Shown: positions 23,445 through 32,856 of the stretch, in pieces
Layout of the letters: the number at the start of each line of letters is the position of its first letter
Numbering within the stretch: the stretch's first letter is position 1
NCBI GenBank assembly: GCA_034435835.1
Contig: DAOTWF010000030.1
Coordinates: 1 to 64,000 of the forward strand
Length of the DNA: 64,000 nucleotides
Origin: CALJTV01 sp034435835
Lineage (GTDB): Bacteria > Chloroflexota > Dehalococcoidia > GIF9 > UBA5629
Direction: 5' to 3'
Program-made: the position numbers and the translations under genes
The notes under the pieces: generated by a model
Database searches by the model: none
What the model was told of the DNA's origin: nothing
The model's input: only the letters and a program-made list of their open reading frames with translations

Positions 23445-23971
23445 TGCTCGATATGTCAGCCAAGCTAAAAGTCTTGTTGACGGAGACCGAAATCCGGCAG
23501 ACAGTGGTGAGATTGGCTGCCGAGATAAGGCGGGACTACGAAAACAAAGAACTGCTTCTTATCGGCATATTGAAGGGTTCGTTTATCTTCCTCGCCGATC
23601 TTGTCCGCGAGCTCGGGCTGCCGGTAGAAATAGACTTTATAAAACTCTCCAGCTACTACTCAGGTACAGAGACCTCGGGTAAAGTAAAAATGGAACTCGG
23701 GCTGAAAGCAAAGGTTAAGGGGAAACATGTACTCGTCGTTGAAGATATTATCGATACGGGTACGACGGTTTCCTTCTTACTGAACTACCTCAAACAAAAG
23801 GAGCCCGCTTCCCTGAAGCTCTGCGCTCTGATTGATAAACCCTCCCGACACCGTGTACCCGTGCATATAGACTACCTCGGCTTCACCATACCTGACAGGT
23901 TTATCGTAGGTTATGGAACCGACTGGGGTGAAAAATTCCGTTACCTGAAGGACATCTGCTACATTGATTAG
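23444..23971 (+). CDS. hpt: Hypoxanthine phosphoribosyltransferase
   Basis: Transfers the ribose-phosphate of PRPP to hypoxanthine or guanine in purine salvage. The 175-residue protein has the PRPP-binding motif VLVVEDIIDTGTT, the N-terminal ILKGSFIFLADL loop and C-terminal FIVGYGTDWGEKFR, all typical. The ATG shares one base with the GH3 stop codon (TAATG) and is preceded by AAGGTGGGGG. Adenine deaminase follows nine bases later, supplying hypoxanthine as the substrate. Confidence 0.95.
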   Translation: MLDMSAKLKVLLTETEIRQTVVRLAAEIRRDYENKELLLIGILKGSFIFLADLVRELGLPVEIDFIKLSSYYSGTETSGKVKMELGLKAKVKGKHVLVVEDIIDTGTTVSFLLNYLKQKEPASLKLCALIDKPSRHRVPVHIDYLGFTIPDRFIVGYGTDWGEKFRYLKDICYID

Positions 23972-23980
23972 GAGGAAAAA

Positions 23981-25681
23981 TTGAATCTGAGCAAACTTAT
24001 ATCCGTTGCCCGCGGCGATGCTCCTGCAGACCTGCTACTAAAGAATGCCAAGATAGTAAACACTTTCGCCGGCATAATAGAAGAGGGTAACATAGCCATC
24101 GTCGCTGACAGGATCGCCGGCATCGGAAATTACACAAAGGCACGAAAGATAATCGACCTCAAAGGCGCCTACGTGGCACCTGGCTTAATAAATGGCCATA
24201 CCCACATCGAAAGCTCGATGCTCCATCCGGCATCCTATGCCCATGCAGTACTGACCAGAGGCACCACCACTGTGGTCACCGATCTACACGAACTAGCTAA
24301 TGTGACTGGACTGAGCGGAATACAATTCGCCGTAGAATGGGCAAAAAATTTGCCCCTGGATATGTTTTTCATGGTTCCATCATGCGTGCCAGCCACCGAT
24401 ATGGAGACAAGCGGCGCCACAATCACCAGCAGCGACATCAGGAAAGCCCTCAAACTACCGAATGTCCTCGGCCTCGGCGAGGTGATGAACTTTCCCGGCG
24501 TCATCGCTGGAAACAGGCAAGTCATCAACAAGATAGTTGCTGCAAGGAACCGTGTCATCGACGGCCATGTCCCTAGGGTTACTGGCAAGCAGCTCAATGC
24601 CTACCTTGCCGCAGGTATGCGTTCTGACCACGAATCGAGCTCTATCGAAGAAGGCAGAGAAAAGTTGCGACGCGGTATGTATCTGATGATCAGGGAGAGC
24701 TCTTCGGCGAAAAATCTTGCCGAACTGCTTCCTCTAGTTACAGACAAAACATATAAAAGGTGCTTCTTCGTTGTCGATGACCGCACCTGTACTGACCTGC
24801 TGCTTGATGGCGATATCGATGCTATAGTCAGAAAAGCGATAGGACTGGGGCTGGAACCTGTCCGCGCTGTGCAATTAGCCACCATAAACACCGCCGAATA
24901 TTTCAGGCTTTACGATCGTGGTGCCATCGCCCCCGGATACGTTGCCAACCTAATAACTACAGCCGATTTGTCACATCTGGAGGCGGAAATGGTCTTCTAT
25001 AAAGGGCAACTTGTAGCTAGAAACGGCGAGCTTCTGTTACCACCTGTTGAAATTGCACGAGATGACCTAACGGACACCGTCCATATAAAAGCTTTTGATG
25101 TCGAGGCGCTGAAACTGACCACAGGTGAGGAAAGCTTCCCAGTGATCGAAATAATCCCCGAACAGATAATCACCAAGAAAAGGATTGAGAGAGTCGAGAA
25201 ACAGGATGGCTGCATCATGTCTGACCTGCAAAAAGACATCCTCAAGCTAGTGGTTGTGGAAAGGCACAAGGCTACAGGTAATATTGGGAAAGGACTGGTC
25301 AAAGGGTTCGGACTAAAACAGGGGGCACTGGCTTCGTCCATCGCCCACGACTCTCACAATATTATAGCTGTAGGCACAAATGACTATGACATCTTTATAG
25401 CCATAAAGGAAATAGAAAGAATGCACGGCGGACTGGCTGTATGTGCCCATGGAAAGGTGCTGGCTTCGCTGCCGTTGCCAATCGCCGGACTGCTATCACC
25501 GGAGCCGCTGGCCACGGTAGCGAGCAAATTCATTAATGTAGAAAGGGCCGCCGCCAGCCTGGGTAATCTACCACCAGCCCCGTTTGCCGTACTCTCATTC
25601 CTGGCACTGCCGGTAATACCCGAACTAAGGCTGACCGACAAGGGTCTGGTAGACGTTCTGGAATTCAGGCTAATTCAGTAG
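23981..25681 (+). CDS. ade: Adenine deaminase (Ade family amidohydrolase)
   Basis: Hydrolyses adenine to hypoxanthine and ammonia, using bound iron or manganese. The 566-residue length is normal. Metal-binding NGHTHIESSML, TDLHELANVTG, GLGEVMNFPGV, DGHVP and RSDHESS are all present. The start is a TTG at 23981 with GGAGG six bases upstream. The product feeds the phosphoribosyltransferase encoded just before it, making a coherent adenine-to-IMP salvage pair. Confidence 0.94.
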   Translation: MNLSKLISVARGDAPADLLLKNAKIVNTFAGIIEEGNIAIVADRIAGIGNYTKARKIIDLKGAYVAPGLINGHTHIESSMLHPASYAHAVLTRGTTTVVTDLHELANVTGLSGIQFAVEWAKNLPLDMFFMVPSCVPATDMETSGATITSSDIRKALKLPNVLGLGEVMNFPGVIAGNRQVINKIVAARNRVIDGHVPRVTGKQLNAYLAAGMRSDHESSSIEEGREKLRRGMYLMIRESSSAKNLAELLPLVTDKTYKRCFFVVDDRTCTDLLLDGDIDAIVRKAIGLGLEPVRAVQLATINTAEYFRLYDRGAIAPGYVANLITTADLSHLEAEMVFYKGQLVARNGELLLPPVEIARDDLTDTVHIKAFDVEALKLTTGEESFPVIEIIPEQIITKKRIERVEKQDGCIMSDLQKDILKLVVVERHKATGNIGKGLVKGFGLKQGALASSIAHDSHNIIAVGTNDYDIFIAIKEIERMHGGLAVCAHGKVLASLPLPIAGLLSPEPLATVASKFINVERAAASLGNLPPAPFAVLSFLALPVIPELRLTDKGLVDVLEFRLIQ

Positions 25682-25764
25682 AGCCACCACACCATCGCAA
25701 CCATAGCTGCCCGGCCCACTGCTCCCCAAGTATGGCTCCAGGGACAGGAACAAAGCAAGTCGGC

Positions 25765-26058
25765 CTATCTCGTCTTTTTTAAACTGGCTATTAGCTCGTC
25801 AACGCTGACCGCTGCCAGTGTCATTGTCTGGAGCGTGCCTCTCGACCCCAGCTCCACAGCAACCCGGCTTATGGTCTCATTATTGGGGGCTTCCAAAACA
25901 TTCACAAAATCGTAAGGACCCAGAACAGCATACTGGGCAAGCACCTTAACCCCCATGGCCTCGACTTCTCTATTGACCTCCTTTATGCGATCCGGGTGGT
26001 CTTTTATAGTCTTCCTGCCCTCATCAGTAAGTGTCGTCAGCATAACGTAAACCGGCAT
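25765..26058 (-). CDS. GYD-domain protein
   Basis: A 97-residue single-domain protein with the ferredoxin-like GYD fold: MPVYVMLTTLTDEG at the start, a central helix ending in VKVLAQYAVLGPYDFVNVLEAP, where GPYDF takes the place of the GYD signature, and a TMTLAAVSVDEL ending. The function of the family is unknown. GGGGAGGTGAAAAG precedes the ATG, with its own promoter ~100 bases upstream. It is monocistronic. Confidence 0.85.
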   Translation of the reverse strand: MPVYVMLTTLTDEGRKTIKDHPDRIKEVNREVEAMGVKVLAQYAVLGPYDFVNVLEAPNNETISRVAVELGSRGTLQTMTLAAVSVDELIASLKKTR

Positions 26059-26157
26059 CTTTTCACCTCCCCTTTATCCTTTCTATTCCTTAGTTTCTGG
26101 CCGCTCACAATCCCTGTCCCTGAAGCACCCCTTTAATTCTATCAGTTTACCGTCATG

Positions 26158-26186
26158 ATTAGAACACCCTGACAAAATCCTGTCAA
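26158..26186 (-). promoter_or_regulatory. Sigma70-like promoter with overlapping palindrome (GYD gene)
   Basis: On the minus strand, TTGACA (26186-26181), a 17-base spacer and TCTAAT (26163-26158). A palindrome TGACA-N6-TGTCA at 26170-26185 covers the -35 element and could be a repressor site. Confidence 0.55.
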
Positions 26187-26272
26187 AAAATAGGCATAAG
26201 CACCCCTTGAGCTGAAAAACAAAAGGCTTTTCGGCTTCAAAACGCCGTAATAACGAAGAGAAAATGCCAGGT

Positions 26273-26665
26273 CTAAGTAGACTTTTGGGCTCCTGTGCGT
26301 CCGCTCCGTGCCAGAACTCTGATAGCTTCAAGCAGATCCTGGCGCCGACAGTCCTTGGTCAGATACCAGCTCGCCCCTGCCTCCAGCGCCGAACCAACAT
26401 AATCACCGTAGACAGTGAGGAACAGTATCTTTACATCAGGTAGGTCTTTCTTAATACGGCGCGTAGCCTCGGTACCATCCATGCCCGGCATATGCGCATC
26501 CATCAATATCACATCGGGGAGCAGTTTCCCTGCCTTTGCCACAGCATCGAGACCGTCCACAGCTTCTCCAACCACCGTTATATCAGTCTGGGGATCGAGT
26601 ATGCTTTTCAGCCCCTCGCGCACCACTTCATTGTCGTCCACTATCAATACTCTTATCTTTTCCAT
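26273..26665 (-). CDS. Single-domain response regulator (receiver only)
   Basis: A 130-residue receiver with the complete acidic pair (IVDDNE), phospho-accepting Asp in LMDAHMPGMDG, the switch Thr in FLTVYG and Lys in YLTKD. No output domain; a short polar tail follows. Sequence is closest in style to NarL-type receivers such as the one at 26826, so it may be a regulator that lost its DNA-binding half or a phosphate-shuttle protein. GGGGGTAAAG precedes the ATG. Confidence 0.9.
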   Translation of the reverse strand: MEKIRVLIVDDNEVVREGLKSILDPQTDITVVGEAVDGLDAVAKAGKLLPDVILMDAHMPGMDGTEATRRIKKDLPDVKILFLTVYGDYVGSALEAGASWYLTKDCRRQDLLEAIRVLARSGRTGAQKST

Positions 26666-26763
26666 TCTTTACCCCCGATGTGTGAAATTGCCTTTCAGCG
26701 CTACCACAGTCTACCAAGCGTGTCCGGACATAGTAATCAGCATACAAGCCAGTTTGAACATAA

Positions 26764-26793
26764 GAAAAAAGGCTGACTCTCAGGTCAGCCTTT
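26764..26793 (-). terminator. Terminator of the kinase/regulator operon
   Basis: On the minus strand a perfect 10-bp stem (arms 26784-26793 and 26768-26777) with a six-base loop is followed by TTTTTTC. It lies ~30 bases after the stop of the regulator gene. Confidence 0.88.
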
Positions 26794-26825
26794 ACTATAT
26801 GTATAAGCTCAGACTAAAGTATGAC

Positions 26826-27470
26826 CTACAGTCGGATGATACCCCTTCTGAGCGCCTCTGTCACCGCCTCAGTACGGTCATTAACCCCCAGTTTCTGAAA
26901 TATATTGCTTATATGGGTCTTAACCGTACTCTCCGAAATGGAAAGCTGGGCGCTTATCTCCTTGTTAGCAGCACCCTTAGCCATTAGCTGCAATATCTCC
27001 AGCTCTCGTTCTGTAAGTTGTTCCCCGGAGGGTGCTCTGCGTGACAACTCCGCAAACTTGTCAATCAACTTAGATGCCACCACAGGCTGAATAAGTGACT
27101 CGCCTTTATACACCGCCCTTATCGCCTTGAACAACTCTTCTCTGGGAGCATCTTTAAGTAGGTAGGCTCGTGCCCCGGCCTCTATACCACTGAAAATATA
27201 CTCATCATCGCTGTATGTGGTGAGGATGATGAACTTGATATCAGGATTTGTTGACTTTATTTGCCGCATTGCCTCAACCCCGTCCATCTCAGGCATCCTG
27301 AGATCCATAAGCATCACGTCTGGCTTAAGTCGCCTAGCCATGTCCACCGCCTCAACGCCGTCCTTTGCCTCTCCGACCACCTTGAAATCAGGCTGTCGGC
27401 TGAGCATGGCAAACAGGCCTTCTCGCACTACTGGATGGTCATCAGCGATTAGAACTCTGATCTGCTCCAC
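26826..27470 (-). CDS. Response regulator, NarL/LuxR type
   Basis: A 214-residue regulator with IADDHPVVREGL, phospho-accepting Asp in LMDLRMPEMDG, ILTTYSDD, Lys in YLLKDA and a LuxR-type helix-turn-helix (LTERELEILQLMAKGAANKE, TVKTHISNIF). It overlaps the preceding kinase gene by 29 bases, the same overlap length as in the pair at 5983-6011. It is the cognate partner of that kinase; targets unknown. Confidence 0.95.
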   Translation of the reverse strand: MEQIRVLIADDHPVVREGLFAMLSRQPDFKVVGEAKDGVEAVDMARRLKPDVMLMDLRMPEMDGVEAMRQIKSTNPDIKFIILTTYSDDEYIFSGIEAGARAYLLKDAPREELFKAIRAVYKGESLIQPVVASKLIDKFAELSRRAPSGEQLTERELEILQLMAKGAANKEISAQLSISESTVKTHISNIFQKLGVNDRTEAVTEALRRGIIRL

Positions 27471-29613
27471 CGCTCATCTCCTCAAGCGGGACTGTAACCT
27501 TCACTATTGTCCCCTTGCCGCTCTCGCTCAACACTTCAAAATGACCGCCGATGCTTCGGGCTCTTTCTCTCATGCTGATCAGCCCGAAAGTACCACGCCT
27601 CCTCACCTCGTCCTCAGAAGGCACCCTTGCCTCAAAGCCTTTGCCATTATCGGATACCACGAGCTCCACCACTCCATCGTCAAACACCAGTCTCACCCCC
27701 ACCTCGCTAGCCTCGGCATGTTTCCTAACATTTGCCAGTGCTTCTTGACATATGCGCAGAAGCGCTGCCTCTACTTCAGCCGGTACGCTACGTCTGGCAC
27801 CTGCTACTTCAAATTCTGCTCTGATGCCAGATACCTGGGCAAACTTGTCCACCTCCTGCTTCAATGCCTCATAGAGAGGGAACTGCTCTAGAGCCTGTGG
27901 ACGTAGATTCCATACCGAACGCCGCGCCTCAGCCAGGCTCTTGCGTGCCAGGCTCTTGGCTTGGTTAATATGACGCTCCGCTGCTGCCATCTCCTCACCA
28001 CCCAGCGCTTGTTCCGCTGCCTCCAATTGCATAATAATGCCACTGAACCCCTGTGCCAGCGTATCGTGGATCTCCCTCGCCATCCTGTTTCGCTCCTCCA
28101 TCACAGCCATCTGCCGCGTCCCTTCATAGAGCCGCGCATTTTCGATAGCTATGGCAAGCTGGTCAGCTAGGGTCTGAGCGGTAAACAGGTCCGCCTCGCC
28201 AAAAGCATCAACCTCTGTACTCTCGATATCAAGAACACCCAAAACTTTATCCCCCAACTTTACCGGCACAGCCAGCTCCGATTTGATATCTTTTAGCGCC
28301 TCCACAGACTTGTACCGGGGCTGCTCGCTAATGTCATTCGCCAAGATGGGCTCTCCTGTTTGCGCCACCCAGCCAACTATACTTGAGTCCCCCACCCCAA
28401 GAGGTACCTCAACGGGTATCATAGCCTTCTGCCCACCCAAACAGAGGGCTCTCAGCGCAAGTTCACCAGATTCAGGGTCAAGTAAGAAAATATTAACATT
28501 GTGATAGTTAAAAGTCTCGCGGAGCAGATTCCCCACATAGGGCAATAGCTCATCAAGCTTAACCACTGAACTTATTTTGCGACTAACTTCGTTTATGGTG
28601 TGCAGTTGCTCAGCACGCAACCTCTCCTGCCTTGTCCTCTCCTCGACCTTCCGCTCTAGATCAGCGTAGGATTCTTTCAAAGCCATGGTCATGGCGTTGA
28701 ACTGCTCAGCTAGCTGCTGAATTTCATCTCCAGTCTCCATCTCTATTTTATAGTCCAGCTCGCCCTTGCCCACCACCTCAACACCCTTGGTCAACGCCAG
28801 AATCGGCCTGGTTATCGCCCGTGAGAGTAACACGATCACCACCACTGCAAACAGCACCATAACCGAGAACACGATGACGAGCACCAGTTGTGCTTTCTCA
28901 ACCTGTTTATCAACATACTGAGAGGTCTCCTGCACAGCTTGAGTAATCTCTTCTTTGAACTGCTCCGCAGGTGATGAATACTCGTCAATATAGGTGACCG
29001 CTGCCACTACCAGATCGGTTGCCCCCACAGGGACGCAATGCATGTACTTCTGCCTCTTCTCTATAGCCTCATCCGCCCACTCGTAATAACCAGAAGCTTC
29101 TCCCAAAAAGCTCCTCTCCACAATCGACGAAAAGTATATTGGCTCACCACCCACCTTAAGTAAGTTGACTCCCACCATTCTCACGTCTGGATGAAAATAG
29201 ACGACGCCCTGCCTGTCATAGACGAAGGTATAACCAGTGAGCCCAACCTGCTGCACAGCTATCTTGCTTATTTCAGGACTGCTTCTCAACGTTGAAATAT
29301 CCGGCAAGGGATGCTCTTGCAAAAAAAGGACTATCTGGTTAGCAGTGTACCACGCCTGCCTTTGGATCAACCGCCTGCCCAGGTCCTCCAGTGCAAAAAT
29401 ACTGCGTCGCGTCACCTCGTCTGCCGTAGTTATGCTCTGTTCCTTTACTAGATAGCTAACCTCATAAATGGTGCGGAACGCCAGTGAGCTGGTAACCCCC
29501 AAAGATATGAAAGCCAGTGCCAGAAAGGGGATGAGAATCTTGGACCTGATGCCAAACCTTACCTTTGCCCTCCGTCCACCCCTGTCCATAAAGCGATCTA
29601 ACATTACCTGCAT
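27442..29613 (-). CDS. Membrane sensor kinase: Cache + HAMP + GAF + HisKA_3 + HATPase
   Basis: A 723-residue sensor. The first membrane helix is at ~27-47; an extracellular Cache-like domain (~48-245) contains TGYTFVYDRQGVVYFHP, typical for small-ligand sensing; the second helix is at ~248-270. HAMP (~270-322), a coiled coil, GAF (~345-495), HisKA_3 with the phospho-accepting His in REIHDTLAQGF, and a HATPase with DNGKGFE and GLISMRERA complete it. GAGGTGCT precedes the ATG. It follows glycyl-tRNA synthetase by 42 bases on the same strand and overlaps its regulator by 29 bases. Confidence 0.93.
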   Translation of the reverse strand: MQVMLDRFMDRGGRRAKVRFGIRSKILIPFLALAFISLGVTSSLAFRTIYEVSYLVKEQSITTADEVTRRSIFALEDLGRRLIQRQAWYTANQIVLFLQEHPLPDISTLRSSPEISKIAVQQVGLTGYTFVYDRQGVVYFHPDVRMVGVNLLKVGGEPIYFSSIVERSFLGEASGYYEWADEAIEKRQKYMHCVPVGATDLVVAAVTYIDEYSSPAEQFKEEITQAVQETSQYVDKQVEKAQLVLVIVFSVMVLFAVVVIVLLSRAITRPILALTKGVEVVGKGELDYKIEMETGDEIQQLAEQFNAMTMALKESYADLERKVEERTRQERLRAEQLHTINEVSRKISSVVKLDELLPYVGNLLRETFNYHNVNIFLLDPESGELALRALCLGGQKAMIPVEVPLGVGDSSIVGWVAQTGEPILANDISEQPRYKSVEALKDIKSELAVPVKLGDKVLGVLDIESTEVDAFGEADLFTAQTLADQLAIAIENARLYEGTRQMAVMEERNRMAREIHDTLAQGFSGIIMQLEAAEQALGGEEMAAAERHINQAKSLARKSLAEARRSVWNLRPQALEQFPLYEALKQEVDKFAQVSGIRAEFEVAGARRSVPAEVEAALLRICQEALANVRKHAEASEVGVRLVFDDGVVELVVSDNGKGFEARVPSEDEVRRRGTFGLISMRERARSIGGHFEVLSESGKGTIVKVTVPLEEMSGGADQSSNR

Positions 29614-29655
29614 AGCACCTCGATTAAACTCTAAACACCACTCCCTAATTGCTGA

Positions 29656-31023
29656 TTATTGATCGACAGCACCAGCGCCCTTCGCCGTCCACAGCGGTTG
29701 AGTGGCAAATGATTCGCCTGCCAACTTCGCCCTCAGTGCCTCGACCAGATCCTTGATTGGTAATCTGATCTGTGCCATGCTGTCCCGTTCACGGATCGTA
29801 ATTTGACCGTCTTCGAGCGACTGAAAATCGATGGTCACACAAAAAGGCGTTCCGATCTCGTCCTGCCTGCGGTAACGCCGACCTATACTCTGGGCATCAT
29901 CATACTGTGCCATAAAGTGACGGCGCAGCTCGCTGTAAATTTCCTTTGCCAGCGGTACCAGCCTGTCATTGCGACTCAGCGGCAGTACCGCCACCTTTAT
30001 CGGAGCGAGCTGCCTGTGCAACCTCAATATCACCCTCTTCTCACCCTCAACCACCTCCTCGTCATAAGCATCAACCAGAAAAGCGAGCGCCGAGCGGTCA
30101 ACACCTGCCGAAGGCTCGATCACGTACGGTATATAACGCTCGCCAGCCTCATCATCGAAATAACTTAAGTCCTTTCCACTTTGCTGCGCGTGCTGTCGCA
30201 GGTCAAAGTCGCCCCTGTTGGCAATCCCTTCGAGCTCCGCCCAGCCCATAGGGAACAGATATTCAATATCATAGCAAGCTTTAGCATAGTGAGCTAATTC
30301 CTCTTTTTCATGTCGGCGCAAGCGCAAGTTCTCTGGCTTTATCCCTAAACTCAAATACCAGTTGAACCGCTCATTTACCCAGTACTCGAACCACTTCTCA
30401 TCTGTTCCCGGCTTGACAAAATATTCAATCTCCATCTGCTCAAATTCTCTGGTACGGAAAATGAAATTGCCCGTGGTGATCTCGTTACGGAACGACTTTC
30501 CAATCTGTGCAATACCAAACGGTATTTTCTTGCGCGATGTCATTGTGACATTCTCAAAATTGACGAAAATACCTTGAGCCGTTTCTGGTCGTAGATAGAC
30601 CACGTGAGCATCGTCCTCTACCGGCCCCATAAATGTCTTGAACATCAAATTAAACATCCTGGGCTCTGTAAGTTCGCCGCCACAATCAGGGCATCGCCTG
30701 CCATCTAGGTCAGTGGCACGCCACCTCAGATGACACACTTTACACTCAACAAGAGGGTCGGAGAAGCCAGCAACATGCCCGCTGGCAACCCAGACCTGAG
30801 AGTGCATCATTATGCTGCTATCTAGCCCCACAATATCATCTCTCTCTTGCACCACCGCACGCCACCAGGCATCTTTTATGTTCCTCTTTAACTCCACACC
30901 CAAGGGACCATAGTCCCAGCAACTTCCCAGCCCACCGTAGATTTCGCTGCTCTGAAAAACGAATCCCCTCCGTTTGCACAGGGAGACTATTTTCTCCATA
31001 TCTACCTTACACTGCTCGGGCAC
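29656..31023 (-). CDS. glyS: Glycyl-tRNA synthetase, dimeric class II type
   Basis: Charges tRNA-Gly with glycine. The ~455-residue single-chain form has class II motifs RRGFVFQSSEIYGG at the start, RPETAQGIFVNF, FRNEITTGNFIFRTREFEQME and a C-terminal anticodon-binding domain. A four-Cys zinc-type insertion (CKVC...CPDC) is present. I place the start at the GTG at 31023, with AGGAGG five bases upstream and a promoter just before; the open frame continues to 31059 but that would lie in the -10 element. The ATG 24 bases later is a possible alternative. Confidence 0.95.
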   Translation of the reverse strand: MPEQCKVDMEKIVSLCKRRGFVFQSSEIYGGLGSCWDYGPLGVELKRNIKDAWWRAVVQERDDIVGLDSSIMMHSQVWVASGHVAGFSDPLVECKVCHLRWRATDLDGRRCPDCGGELTEPRMFNLMFKTFMGPVEDDAHVVYLRPETAQGIFVNFENVTMTSRKKIPFGIAQIGKSFRNEITTGNFIFRTREFEQMEIEYFVKPGTDEKWFEYWVNERFNWYLSLGIKPENLRLRRHEKEELAHYAKACYDIEYLFPMGWAELEGIANRGDFDLRQHAQQSGKDLSYFDDEAGERYIPYVIEPSAGVDRSALAFLVDAYDEEVVEGEKRVILRLHRQLAPIKVAVLPLSRNDRLVPLAKEIYSELRRHFMAQYDDAQSIGRRYRRQDEIGTPFCVTIDFQSLEDGQITIRERDSMAQIRLPIKDLVEALRAKLAGESFATQPLWTAKGAGAVDQ

Positions 31024-31049
31024 TTTAACCTCCTGCAAACACTTACCAA

Positions 31050-31078
31050 AGCTTATCAACTTTATGTAATCGTGTCAA
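31050..31078 (-). promoter_or_regulatory. Sigma70-like promoter of glyS
   Basis: On the minus strand, TTGACA (31078-31073), a 17-base spacer and TAAGCT (31055-31050), ~25 bases before the GTG start. Confidence 0.65.
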
Positions 31079-31158
31079 AAGGTGGTTAAAATGCTGTTAA
31101 CAACCCCACTTAGAGCGACAAATGGCATTGTGCTGACAGTGCTGCTAGAATTAATTTG

Positions 31159-32814
31159 ATGAGAAGTGAGCACAAGCTGAAAGTCACCTTCAAGACCATC
31201 TTGGTAGCCGCCATCCTGTATTGCCCACTTAGTCTATCATGCTATCGGCCAGAACCTGCGATGCCCGTTTCACCACCTCCTTCCCCACCACAAGAGGACT
31301 CCAACCCTCCGGAGACAACCCTGACAAGATTCCCGGCAGAGAGGATCAACATCAGCGAGGTGACCTTTGAATGGAAAGGTGACGACGATACTACACCAGC
31401 CACAGAGCTGACATTCTCCTTTTTCCTCGAAGGACATGATACCGATTATACGCCCTTCACCACAGATACCTCCAAGACCTATACGGGACTTCCCGCAGGT
31501 AGATACACATTTTATGTAAAAGCACGAGATCTTGCTGGCAAAATAGACCCAACCCCGGCAACAGTCACATTTGTGATCGAGGCTCCGAAGCCAGAACCGG
31601 ATAGAGAGGCAGCCTTCGTGCCTACTCCCAGTCCTTTCTTCATAGTTCCAGGGGCTGATGTCAGTCGTATCGCCGTCACCTATAACAATATGGTCTACGC
31701 CATCGATTCCACCAACTCCCGACTGTACAAATCGGAGCCCGGTGGTGTGGGTTGGAAAGACATCTCAGGGGCGCTTGGCGCCGCACCTGTATGGACCAAC
31801 CTCGCCATAGCACCTGATGATCATAACATCATCGCAGTAGTCACAAATAGCGGCAGAGAAGTGTACATATCCATAAACGGTGGCGGCAGCTTTGCAGACA
31901 CCGCTTTGAACAGCAGGCTGGCTGCCGGTGAACAAGTAACCTGCATTTCTATTTCCCCACATTATGGCAATAACCGTTGGGAAGTAGCAGTTGGAACTTT
32001 GACAGGGTCCGGTAGTGGACGAGTATGGGTAAACCAGGTCAGCGGCCTCCCTAGCGGCTGGCATGATATGAGCAGCGGCGCTACAGGCTGGTTGCCACCA
32101 CCCATAACAGGTGGCGATGTTTTTGCCATCAGATACTCACCCAACTTCGCCGTAGACGGCACGTTACTCGCCATCGTCGCCACCACACCACCGGCTGACG
32201 ACGTCTATCTCTACATCGGCAGCCGGGACCTCGGTGACAGAACCACACAATGGAACACCTCTCCCGGTTACCCTGTTGAAATCTGCCAGTCGGGCCAAGA
32301 TAGCCCGGGAACCCCTCTCAGATATGCTGATATAGCTCTCCCCGCAGACTACTCCGGAACCACGCCATGGCATCGCCATGTATACGCCTGCTGGAGCGAC
32401 AACCCGCCGGGAATACCAGATTTTGGCAATCCTAACGACGGCGTATACCGCATTGATGACACCGTTCGCTACCGTATTCTAGCCAGCCCGGATACGATAT
32501 GTAGCCTAGCACATTACGGAACCTTCACTAGAGGTAAACTCCTTGCCGGGGCTGTATCGAGCACTCAAACAGAAATATTCCGGGGACCCCAGACATACTT
32601 TAGCGCTGACCCTTACTCGTCCTATCCCAACTGGCAAAAGAGCCGAAAACCGCCCACCGGCCCTGGGCAGGCAAGGGTAGCTTGGTCTCCCGACGGCAAA
32701 ATAGCTTACTGTGGTACCAGCTCCATCAGCGGTAGCCATCATGACCAGAGCGCCTTCTCCGTAAGCACCAACAATGGCCTAACCTGGAACCAGACGGGAC
32801 TGATAGACCTCTAG
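31159..32814 (+). CDS. Secreted lipoprotein with beta-propeller (BNR/Asp-box-like) repeats
   Basis: A 551-residue lipoprotein. A basic N-terminus and hydrophobic segment end in the lipobox LSLS-C (Cys ~28), followed by a Pro/Ser-rich linker, a beta-sandwich with a FEWKGDDD segment (~50-145), and a long region (~165-550) with repeated strand blocks such as VYISINGGGSF, IRYSPNFAVDGTLLAIV, VAWSPDGKIAYCG and FSVSTNNGLTWNQTG. These resemble BNR/sialidase-type or photosystem-stability-factor-like propellers. No catalytic residues can be assigned. A TTG exists three bases earlier, but the ATG is preferred. It is monocistronic. Confidence 0.8.
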   Translation: MRSEHKLKVTFKTILVAAILYCPLSLSCYRPEPAMPVSPPPSPPQEDSNPPETTLTRFPAERINISEVTFEWKGDDDTTPATELTFSFFLEGHDTDYTPFTTDTSKTYTGLPAGRYTFYVKARDLAGKIDPTPATVTFVIEAPKPEPDREAAFVPTPSPFFIVPGADVSRIAVTYNNMVYAIDSTNSRLYKSEPGGVGWKDISGALGAAPVWTNLAIAPDDHNIIAVVTNSGREVYISINGGGSFADTALNSRLAAGEQVTCISISPHYGNNRWEVAVGTLTGSGSGRVWVNQVSGLPSGWHDMSSGATGWLPPPITGGDVFAIRYSPNFAVDGTLLAIVATTPPADDVYLYIGSRDLGDRTTQWNTSPGYPVEICQSGQDSPGTPLRYADIALPADYSGTTPWHRHVYACWSDNPPGIPDFGNPNDGVYRIDDTVRYRILASPDTICSLAHYGTFTRGKLLAGAVSSTQTEIFRGPQTYFSADPYSSYPNWQKSRKPPTGPGQARVAWSPDGKIAYCGTSSISGSHHDQSAFSVSTNNGLTWNQTGLIDL

Positions 32815-32816
32815 GC

Positions 32817-32845
32817 TTGACATACGGCTAGGGGTGTCCCATAAT
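32817..32845 (+). promoter_or_regulatory. Sigma70-like promoter of the HAD hydrolase gene
   Basis: TTGACA at 32817-32822, a 17-base spacer and CATAAT at 32840-32845. The -35 element directly follows the stop codon of the lipoprotein gene. Transcription would start about five bases before the ATG at 32857, so the message is nearly leaderless. Confidence 0.65.
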
Positions 32846-32856
32846 TTTTGCTTGGC

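Noticed and set aside
26083..26331. 82-residue leftward frame between the receiver and GYD genes
   Set aside because: No ribosome-binding site and no protein features; it overlaps the GYD promoter region and the 3' end of the receiver gene.
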